Source of the DNA: Lucifuga dentata
Lineage: Eukaryota; Chordata; Actinopteri; Ophidiiformes; Bythitidae
DNA: 64,000 bases
Assembly (NCBI GenBank): GCA_014773175.1
Contig: VXCM01001293.1
Coordinates: 1 to 64,000 of the forward strand
Reading direction: 5' to 3'
Shown: piece by piece, positions 50,477-64,000 of the stretch
Layout of the letters: every line of letters starts with the position of its first letter
How positions within the stretch are numbered: position 1 is the first letter of the stretch
Notes under the pieces: generated by a model
What the model saw: only the letters and a program-made list of their open reading frames with translations
What the model was told of the DNA's origin: nothing
The model's database searches: none
Position numbers and translations under genes: made by a program

Positions 50477-52928
50477 ACGCACACGTGGACGCGCATGCAG
50501 TGCATGTGTCTGTGTGGAGGGAGGAGAGACACAAATAAATAACAGAACTATAAAAGAGGATAGAACAAAATATAATAATAGAATAGAATAGAATAGAATA
50601 GATATCAATATATAAATTGTAGCCTATATTTTACAGTATATATTAATTTTACAGATTTCAAAGGGTTGTTGCTGTGACTACAGTTATTGGCATTCGAGGT
50701 TCGAGGTTATTGGCATTGTGGTTCATGGTTCTTGTGGTTTGCATGTATTTCCAGCTCAGGAAATTATTTGTCACTGTTAATTCTGAGGAATCTAATCTAT
50801 TTGGTGAGACAGTGCACTATAGGTGTTATAGAATATGAGAGGATATATATAAATGACTTCAAAATGGTAATTTGGGTAATAGTAGAAATTAATATTTCAG
50901 AGAAACTGCAACTATGTCCTGTTCAAGCAAAAGAATACTGAAGCCAAAAAAGACAGAAGCCACATTCTAAGTACTGCTGCAAAAAAAAAAACAAAAAAAA
51001 ACAAAAAAAAAAAACCTCTCATACACAGGAGTACAGCCTTTTTGTTTGTGAAAATCTTGCCATTGCTGCCAAGCCTGTAAACAAAAAACAGCACAGCAAA
51101 ACATATTTCCAAGGCATTGTTTGTTGTTTACAGAGCAATAACAACAAACATAGTCCAAAAATGGATCCAATGACAATCAAGACAGGAAAAAGTTTCTGGA
51201 CCAACCAGTGGTCTGCCTTACTCTGTCTTGTTTAAAAGTACCTGATACATGTCTAGAAAATTCCTGAAAAACATTTTTTTTGTTTTTGTTTTTGTATTGA
51301 AATAAGTTGAAATAATAATAATTAACTGATCTGACAGATGTTTTCACTTGTCTGAAGAAAATAAGACTTTATAACAGACAAAATAATTGATAAGATGCAA
51401 AATTTTGCTTTGTGTTACTATCATGAATACACAGAGAACAATTTATTCCAGCACAGATTCAGCCCTTATGAAGATTCCCATGTCAAAAGCCAAATTCGCA
51501 TGTGAAAAGGTACTTTTCAGCACATTCATTTGGATTTATTTTTTTATTTTTTAATTTATTTTATTATTATTATTTTTTACATTTATCAAATTCTGAAATC
51601 AAATCAAAGAAAGGGAAAAAAAATCACAAATTTCAAAGGATGTTTCCAAAATGAATGAGCACTGCAATAAATGAACAAAATAGATACCAAAATTTTGTAA
51701 ATATTGTATAGGTATGGAGGTTTTGTATTGTGTGTTCAGTATATAGTGTGAATGGCTGCATTTTATGACTGAATGCGTTAGATGACAGTGACACAGGGTC
51801 ATATAAATGTAAAACTTGATGTGCCATATGTGCAATAAATCTCGCAGCATTGTTCCTTTACTTTGGCTGTCATGCGCAGTTTTACTCTCATCCGGTCACT
51901 TGTTTCCCTCCCTGCAGGAAAAGTCTGTCATTACTCATAATAAGACCTTAACAGTGTTTCCGGAGTGTCATACAAAGTAAAGGCCCACACAAATAACGCT
52001 GCATTATTATACAAATTACACTTTAAAGCTACACCTTTATTTGTGAAAGGCAGCAGGACTGGTTTTGCCATTGTAAAAGGATTATCTGTATATACTGTAA
52101 ATTATCAAAAACCTCTACAATTACATCAGACAACTGCAAGATATTATAACTGACAAATAGATTACCTGTTGTAACTGTCTGGATGCAAGGATTCAGGAAA
52201 ACTGTACTCTACTTGTTTTAAGTATTTATCATAGAATATTTCCATAATCAGCTTTCCAGAACTGGTTTCAATCTAAGCCTAATATTCCTCTTGAAACATG
52301 TTTATTCAAAAGCTGGATTTAAAAAAATAAATAAATAAATAACTTGGTTTTGTTAAGTAAACATTTTATTTATAGATGCGAGTATATCAAGGTTAAATCC
52401 CAAATTATCAAGTGGAACATTAATCTGAGATAATTTAGAAAACCAATTTATATGAACTGCTGATTTCTTTTTCTAGATTTATGTATTCTGATATTAAATG
52501 ACCCCCATTTTTAGTTTATCTGCTTTCATTTTCAGATTTGTATAATCTAATAATTTTGGATTTCTTTAATTTGGTTCTTTTCTTATGTTGTGGTATGCTT
52601 CATTTCTATGGATCTCCAATTTAGCCGGATATTACATCCACATGCCATTGTTGAACATCAATTTCCAACTCTACGGATACCGATATGGTGTTGGTCATGT
52701 TTGATTTCAAATTTTTTGCAACATGGAACGAGTGAGCGCGTCCACATACGTCTGGCTGTTTGAGACTGAATAAACTGCTTTAATTTGAAAACATCCGACC
52801 GGAATATGCTCGCTATCTCTGGAGCTTCTTGTGTTCTCCTCATCTTCCGACCAAAGAGTGCAAATACAACTATCTTCATTTAGTAGAAATCGTTAGTTCT
52901 TTTCCATTCACCGTTTAAGTGATGTAGG
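49985..52928. other. Intergenic region between unc45b and kif2a (divergent)
   Basis: Contains a poly-C run with N at 50184, GT/GC alternating tracts at 50299-50340 and 50444-50474, a TAGAA repeat at 50578-50602, an A-rich run near 50982-51014 and AT-rich unique sequence. The kif2a promoter should lie near 52.7-52.92 kb. No coding exon is seen. Confidence 0.5.
50299..50480. repeat. Two (GT)n/(GTGC)n alternating purine-pyrimidine tracts
   Basis: GT tracts with GC interruptions ('gcgcgcacgtgtgtg' and 'gcacgcacacgtg') at 50299-50340 and 50444-50480. Alternating purine-pyrimidine sequence of this kind can adopt Z-DNA. It lies between the divergent unc45b and kif2a genes. Confidence 0.85.
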
Positions 52929-58366
<5,438 letters not shown>

Positions 58367-58555
58367 TAATGCATCGAAAGACATTCAGCAGCTGTGTGAT
58401 TACAACCAGCCTGCATGTGCTGCACATCAACCCTTTGGACTCTGAGTCCATAACTTGATGTCATTCCTCCCTCACTGTATTTGTTAATGTTGTGCTATTC
58501 CAATGATTTTCCCTAGAACATGACAAAATGGATAGATCTCAGTTTCCGCTTATAT

Positions 58556-59020
58556 TTAAAGGATCATATTGGTGGTTTTGCATGTTTGACCTGCATACAT
58601 GTTACATTACTTTGAACCATTTTCTAAAACATACTTCTGGATCGGTAACTTTTCAAAAAGTTTTTCCTACCTTCTAGATAGACAGCCATTGGTTTCAATT
58701 CATTCCGGTACGCTTCTAAAATCAACTTGTAGAGACTTGAAACATGCCTGAGATACCTAATTCATTACAGCGAACAATATGTGGTTTTAATTTTTTGTCA
58801 GTTTCTTAATTTAACTGGTCCAATGCAGAGCTGCATTGAAGAAAATGTATCTCTATACCAGGACTGCCTTTTACACAGAAATGATTGAGCGTAACCGTTA
58901 GCAGGTGAAACATTGAATTTTAAGGTGGATGTATCACTGAACATTTGGTTTTGAAAGAATATGGAATTTGGCAAAATAACACAAAAAATAAAAATGGTTA
59001 TATGTTTTGGAAAATGTATT
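58556..59020. mobile_element. TTAAAGGACC inverted-repeat element, copy 5 (right end lost)
   Basis: Starts TTTAAAGGATCATATTGG with 'gcatgtttgacc'. It then shares 'tacattact', 'ccattggtttcaattcattcc', 'atcaacttgtagagac' and 'gcaggtgaaacattgaattttaaggtgg' with copies 1, 3 and 4. The right inverted end is missing where L1-like sequence begins. Confidence 0.7.
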
Positions 59021-59029
59021 TAATAATGT

Positions 59030-59400
59030 ATTTTTTTTTTGAACTTTTATTTTTAAAGAGAACTTTTACATTTTTATAAACAAAAAAGTAAACACAGAGA
59101 ATACACACACACACANNACTGAAAAACGTCCAGAATACGCAGTATTAAAAGTCCTGCTGATTGTAGACATCCCATTTCTTCCAATGTTTATCAGCTTCAG
59201 TTTTCTGAAGTCTGACAGTAAAAGTCATTTTCTCCACTGAACGTATAGAGTTTACCAAGTTTGTGAAGAGGCTGATGGTGGGGGGGATTCTTCTGAAGCC
59301 AACATTTGGTAATAGTTTTTTTACTTACAGCCATAAAGATCTTTAGAAGATATGAGTCACTTTTACTAAGACCTTTAGGGATGCTGCACTCGTTATTTTA
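59030..59400 (-). mobile_element. L1-like LINE 3' end, interrupted by an nn gap
   Basis: On the minus strand a frame reads MAVSKKTITKCWLQKN, then NLVNSIRSVEKMTFTVRL and ADKHWKKWDVYNQQDF with a stop, with a frame shift at a C-run. This is the C-terminal tail typical of fish L1 ORF2 ('HWKKWDxY' ending). The 3' untranslated part runs to about 59030 with a GT tract and A-rich end. The two-base gap at 59116-59117 lies in that 3' part. Confidence 0.65.
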
Positions 59401-59467
59401 AGGATATGTATGTTATGAATGTAAGCGGTGAACCGTTTGGACTCAGCACAGAAAATACGAGCCTCAC

Positions 59468-62400
59468 CTTCCTCACCATCACCACTGAACTCACCAGCAG
59501 CCACAGAATAACCTGCAGGAAGGATGGATGGATGGAGGGAGGGATGGAGGGAGGGATGGAGGGATGAAGGAAAGGAGGAAATGCAGATGGGATTTAAGCT
59601 TTCAGTCTGAACATACAGAGCCTTCACTAATATTGGTAATATTGGTAATATTAATATTGGTTTTCTTGATAAATAAAAGCAGAGCCATGAAAAAAATATC
59701 TTTGTTTCTCCTTAAGATCTTTCATTCAAAATACGAACACAAATATAACCTTTAATTACAGTAAAATAACTGAAAGGAAAAAAATTCTTATCAAGAAACA
59801 AATGTTTTTCTCAATGTGTGAATAATTATTTGCAAATTTTAAGTAAATGAAGTATTGTAGTATCTGAAGATTGTACTACATAATCAGATTAATGTTCAAT
59901 TCAGTGGAAGAAGTAACATAATTTTAATTTGATGAGACTCAGGTGTGTTTCCTCACCCAGGTAACTGTCATCATAGCTGCCCTGCACCTGTCGGGTCTGA
60001 ATCTGCCTGGTGACAGACAGCAGGAAGTAAGAGGGGTAGTAGGCCTTGACAATCTCCTCTGTGGTGGCTGAGATCAGCTGACCTGTGTAGACAGAAAGGG
60101 TCAGAGGTCAGGGGTTACACCAAGATGCATGCCTTTTGAACTTTGACTTCTGAGGTGTCTGACTGGCAGGGTCAGACTGAATCTCTGCAGGAGTTTCTGA
60201 TTCTGAGAATCACCTTGCCAGTAAAAGCTGCCAGGTCCTCCAAGCACGATGCGTCCGTCCTGCAACAAAGAGGAAGTTCATCACGACTTTCAACAAACGT
60301 TCAAACTGCAGAGAAAACATGGAAGCTGTGATGTGACTCACTCACTACACATCTTCATGCCCTGTTCAGATTTCTGCCTCTGTCTAAGTGGCTCATATAG
60401 TGTCTCTAAAAAAGACCTGTCTCTAATAAAGGCCTGTCTCTAATAAAAGCCTGTCTCTAATAAAGGTCTGTCTCTAATAAAAGCCTGTCTCTACTAAAGA
60501 CCTGAGTCTAATAAAGCCTGTCACTAATAAAGGCCTGTCTCTAATAAAGGCCTGTCTCTAATAAAAGCCTGTCTCTACTAAAGACCTGTCTCTAATAAAA
60601 ACCTGTCTCTAATAAAGGCCTGTCTCTAATAAAGACCTGTCTCTAATAAAGCTTGTCTCTAATAAAGATCTATCTCTAATAAAAGCCTGTCTCTAATAAA
60701 GACTTGTCTCTACTAAAGACCTGTCTCTAATAAAAACCTGTCTCTAATAAAGGTCTGTCTCTAATAAAGCCTGTCTCTAATAAAGCTCTATCTCTAATAA
60801 AAGCCTGTCTCTAATAAAGACCTGTCTCTAATAAAGCCTGTCTCTAATAAAGACCTGTCTCTAATAAAGCCTGTCTCTAATAAAGATCTATCTCGAATAA
60901 AAGCCTGTCTCTAATAAAGACCTGTCTCTAATAAAAGCCTGTCTCTAACAAAGGGCTGTCTCTAATAAAAGCCTGTCTGTAATAAAGACCTCTCTCTAAT
61001 AAAAACCTGTCTCTAATAAAAGCTTGTCTCTAATAAAGACCTGTCTCTAATAAAGACCTGTCTGTAATAAAAGCCTGTCTCTAATAAAGCCTGTCTCTAA
61101 TAAAGCCTGTCTCTAATAAATACCTTTCTGTAATAAAAACCTGTCTCCTATATTGGCCGAGTTCTCTCTGCAGTTGAGGTAAATAAAGGCCCCGCCCACT
61201 AATAGAGCATTTATCACCATATATTTATCACCGCATTTATCATTTACCACCGTATATTTATCACCAAGACTCTCATCAGGATCTGTGACATGTGACACGT
61301 GACACGTGACGTGATCGAAACATCCAATCAGCTGGTTTGTAAATGGTGTAGAGATGTGATTATATTTACCCTGGTGAAATCTGCGCTAAATCCTCCCTGA
61401 CAGGAGCCCTGACCTGCAGGTCCATGTCTCTCTGCAGACACACAACACACAGAAACACACAGGAAGTACAGGAAACACACACAACACACAGAAACACACA
61501 GGAAGTACAGGAAACACACATAACGCACAGAAACACACAGGAAGTACAGGAAACACACACAACACACAGGAAACACACAGGAAGTACACACAATGCATAG
61601 GAAGTACACAGAAACATACACAAGAAGTACAGGAAACACAAAATACACAGGAAACTTACACAACGCACAGGAAACACACAGGAAGTACAGGAAACACACA
61701 CAATACACAGAAACACACAGGAAGTACAGGAAACACACAGGAAACACACAGGAAGTACACAGGAAGTAAGGAAACACACAGAAAACACACACAACACACA
61801 ATAAACACACAGGAAGTAAACACAACGCATAGGAAGTACACAGAAACACACACAGGAAGTACAGGAAATACGCACAATGCACAGGAAACACAGGAAACAC
61901 ACACAACACACAGGAAGCACACAGAAAACACACAGGAAACACACAGAAACATACACACAACACACAGGAAACCCACAGGAAGTACTCAGCAGCCTTGTTC
62001 CATGAAAAGTAAAACTAATCCAGACTTTAAAGATGAAGATGAGGTTTGTACCTGTCAGAGGAAACGTGCTGTGTGTGACTGCAGTACCTTACCTGTCCTG
62101 CAGGGGGCATACTCCACAAATGTTCTGAGGCCGTCTACAGACAGGTAGCAGCTTCCTGTAATGTCGGCGAATGCTGTGTCGCGTTCGGTCCTCCAGTAAT
62201 ACCTGGGAGCGCAAGCCTGAGAGACAACGAGACCCCGCCTCATAAGTGATGACATCATCATTTAATTTATGTTTTATAGTGACTGAAGCAGCAGCTTGTT
62301 AACCTGCAACTCGTTAACCTGAGTTACTGTTCACAAGCTAAAATATTACAGGATTTCTACTTTTACTGTAGTGTTGTTTATTTCTAAAATCACCATGACA

Positions 62401-62724
62401 ACGCTGTTGACTGTTATGTTGTTCATATCATGTTGAACATCAAGGTGAAAATAACTTCATATTATAAAGATAACTGCTGATTCATTAATTTAATTAAATT
62501 TAATTAATCTGACGCAACAGATTCTGTTGAAACATGACACAGATAATAATAACCTGAACATTTATCTCCATGTCAGAAACAACACGCAGGTCAATCAATA
62601 TCCACACAGATCACGGTGCTTACCAGGATGCTGTTGCCATGGGAACATATGGTTGCTCCAAACCACTGATGGGACTTGAACTCGACCTGGGTGTCCACGT
62701 TGTTAATGTAAAGATATCGATCAC
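59468..62724 (-). CDS. Integrin alpha subunit, alpha-5-like, internal beta-propeller exons only
   Basis: Six consecutive exons (5' to 3'): 62724-62624, 62216-62093, 61431-61370, 60259-60214, 60082-59957 and 59512-59468. All phases agree. The product includes DRYLYINNVDTQVEFKSHQW and FGATICSHGNSIL; ACAPRYYWRTERDTAFADIT and GSCYLSVDGLRTFVEYAPCR; GQGSCQGGFSADFTR; DGRIVLGGPGSFYWQG; QLISATTEEIVKAYYPSY and QIQTRQVQGSYDDSYLG; and GYSVAAGEFSGDGEE. The family role is cell adhesion by an RGD-binding alpha/beta-1 integrin. ACAP-WRTE, QGGFSADF, SAT-EEI-YYPSY, QTRQ and GEFSGD point to alpha-5; EFKSHQWFGA is also alpha-V-like, so I give no firm symbol. These exons cover roughly blades 2-4 of the propeller and lack any I domain. 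The 5' exons lie right of the window or are unseen. The 3' exons should lie left but are absent. Confidence 0.88.
59523..59570. repeat. (GGAT/GGAG)n tetranucleotide repeat
   Basis: GGATGGAT then GGGAGGGATGGAG variants immediately 5' (minus strand) of the integrin exon at 59468-59512. The acceptor CCTGCAG is only a few bases away, so the repeat occupies the branch-point and pyrimidine-tract zone. Confidence 0.85.
60392..61150. repeat. 18-bp minisatellite, about 40 copies
   Basis: Unit CTGTCTCTAATAAAGRCC, with 17-19-bp variants, fills most of the integrin intron between the exons at 61370 and 60259. Each unit carries AATAAA on the plus strand, antisense to the integrin. The opposite strand reads TTTATTAGAGACAG. 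Confidence 0.95.
61440..61980. repeat. About 39-bp CA-rich minisatellite
   Basis: Units such as AGGAAGTACAGGAAACACAC followed by acaacacacagaaacacac, with many deletions, fill the intron left of 62093. They end about 8 bases from the acceptor of the 61431 exon. The long minus-strand Cys/Val/Phe-rich open frame across it is an artefact of a period divisible by three. Confidence 0.92.
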
Positions 62725-63099
62725 CTTAAACAGAAAACACAGATCATTTTTACAAGGCAGCAGCAGAACCGTCCGTCATGAAATGTAACTCTCTGCTTTT
62801 TGTCCCATTCAGCTCGTTCTGCATGTTTCTAGTGTGTTTCTGGCTTTTTACATGGATGTTTTATGTTTTATGGCCTCGTTCTCTGGTTCTGAGTCTTAAT
62901 CCGTCTTCCAAAGACATCAAATGAAACGGCTGGACTTCATTTCCATCAGAGGCCCTGCCAGTGTGTGTGTGTGTGTGTGTGTTGTTGATTTTAACAGCCT
63001 GCTGTTATTATAATAATCTGGAAGCAGTAACACGGAGTTATTTTGCCTCGTAGTTTCTGGTAGAAACATGAACTTTGCGCTGCATAATGAAAAAGTTGT

Positions 63100-63320
63100 T
63101 ACTATAAGAATAATGAATAATTCATAAAACACAGCAGCAGATTTAGCATGTTGATGCAGCCATGTTCCCTCATTCATAAAATCCTGCTGTTACTTAAAGC
63201 AGGCGTTACTACAGTATGTCCTTATTTACATGACAGGAAGTGATTCATTAAACATGCTAACATGAAGACGAGTTTCAGTCTGACAGCAAATTTCATCAGG
63301 ATGAAATCTGATGATGTTTT
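63100..63320. repeat. Dispersed repeat, partner copy of 13830-14165
   Basis: Collinear diverged match to 13830-14165, including 'cattcataaaacacagc', 'gcagccatgttcc', 'caggcgttacta' and 'gtttcagtctga'. Family unknown. Confidence 0.55.
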
Positions 63321-63498
63321 AAACCAGTCATCCTCAAAATCCAGATTCTGGTCCGGATCCGGTCCAGACCACAACAGTCTCTGGATTCTAAACAAATTAT
63401 ACTTTTCATGTTATTTGCATGATCTGAGAGACATCGCTGTGACACAGCAAGTCAAAATTCTCCACTGCTGTAAGTAGTGACTGCTCCACTATGCTCCT

Positions 63499-63623
63499 CT
63501 GCTTTGGTTTGGTCCAATCACATTCAGCGTCCCGTCATCTCCATGACAACGATGGGTTGANCTGCTTTGGTTTGGTCCAATCACATTCAGCGTCCCGTCA
63601 TCTCCATGACAACGATGGGTTGA
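63499..63623. repeat. 62-bp exact duplication across a single N
   Basis: The 62 bases at 63499-63560 recur exactly at 63562-63623, with N at 63561. The pattern is the same as at 1420, 23955 and 27153, which indicates unmerged contig ends. Confidence 0.92.
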
Positions 63624-63736
63624 CATGATGTTGGGCTCATTGAGAGCTGAAAGTTCAGCTAGTGTCGTCAGCAGTTAGCATGACTCACACTTCATCACTT
63701 CCTGTGTTTCCGACGGGGCTGATTGTTTTTTTGGGC

Positions 63737-64000
63737 CTCGTGCCTGTAATGATTCTGTAATGATTCTGTAAGATTCTGTAATGATTCTGTAAGATTCTGT
63801 AATGATTCTGTAAGATTCTGTAGTGATTCTGTAATGATTCTGTAAGATTCTGTAATGATTCTGTAAGATTCTGTAGTGATTCTGTAATGATTCTGCAAGA
63901 TTCTGTAATGATTCTGTAAGATTCTGTAATGATTCTGTAATGATTCTGTAAGATTCTGCAATGATTCTGTAAGATTCTGTAGTGATTCTGTAGTGATTCT
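63737..64000. repeat. 10/11-bp composite minisatellite running off the window
   Basis: Alternating AATGATTCTGT and AAGATTCTGT units, with a TAGTGATTCTG variant, about 25 in view. The array continues past the right edge. Confidence 0.95.

Larger units (their letters stand above)
62725..63736. other. Integrin upstream intron or flank with repeats
   Basis: Contains a GT tract 62960-62982, a dispersed repeat at 63100-63320 that matches 13830-14165, a hAT-like GC-rich fragment near 63340-63380 ('tccggatccggtccagacc') and a 62-bp duplication across the N at 63561. No further propeller exon is seen. Confidence 0.5.

Noticed and set aside
50264..50608. His/Thr- or Cys/Val-rich open frames on both strands
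   Set aside because: Products of the GT/GC alternating tracts; the same kind of frame occurs over every CA/GT repeat in the window.
60392..61150. CRISPR-like array
   Set aside because: The 18-bp units are contiguous with no unique spacers, in a vertebrate intron. It is a minisatellite.
61328..61963. Long minus-strand open frame rich in Cys, Val, Phe and Leu (up to 211 residues)
   Set aside because: It lies almost wholly in the 39-bp CA-rich minisatellite, whose period is divisible by three and therefore stays open. Two other frames over it are equally open.
59468..62724. Integrin as a nested functional gene within a kif2a intron
   Set aside because: A nested gene would keep its 3' exons to the left; none are found down to kif2a exon 2 or in intron 1.

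Overview
The window is vertebrate nuclear DNA, most likely from a teleost fish. It has intron-rich genes with GT-AG splice sites, many CA/GT microsatellites, several families of short inverted-repeat transposons typical of fish, degenerate L1 fragments, and protein sequences close to fish and human orthologues. It reads as a draft scaffold. There are about a dozen one- or two-base N gaps, and several have the same sequence on both sides.

Layout. (1) 218-33.7 kb, minus strand: pip5k1b, a type I phosphatidylinositol-4-phosphate 5-kinase. Ten coding exons give about 449 codons. The C-terminal part lies left of the window and the CpG-rich first exon is near 33.5-33.7 kb. (2) 35.16-38.02 kb, minus strand: the 3' part of a gene I do not recognise. 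It has a six-cysteine ectodomain exon, one transmembrane helix and a short tail with an ITSM-like TVYLSI motif. (3) 38.3-41 kb: intergenic DNA with a complete hAT-type insertion, a CpG-rich promoter-like patch, a palindromic CRE and a duplicated CRE-bearing module. (4) 41.72-49.09 kb, minus strand: unc45b, the muscle myosin chaperone. All 19 coding exons are visible, with 930 codons plus stop and every phase consistent. A TATA-type promoter and non-coding first exon are proposed near 49.84-49.98 kb. (5) 52.93-58.31 kb, plus strand: the first two coding exons of kif2a, head to head with unc45b. (6) 59.47-62.72 kb, minus strand: six consecutive exons of the beta-propeller of an alpha-5-like integrin, with two different minisatellites in adjacent introns. 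(7) 62.7-64 kb: repeats, ending in a 10/11-bp minisatellite that runs off the window.

Nothing suggests that these genes act as one pathway. unc45b (myosin folding) and kif2a (microtubule depolymerisation) may share an intergenic regulatory region. The main structural oddity is at 58.3-59.5 kb. kif2a runs rightwards into it and loses all exons after exon 2, and the integrin runs leftwards into it and loses all its 3' exons. An 'nn' gap inside an L1 3' end lies between them. A repeat-mediated false scaffold join explains this best. The best candidate for undescribed biology is the unrecognised receptor-like gene between pip5k1b and unc45b.
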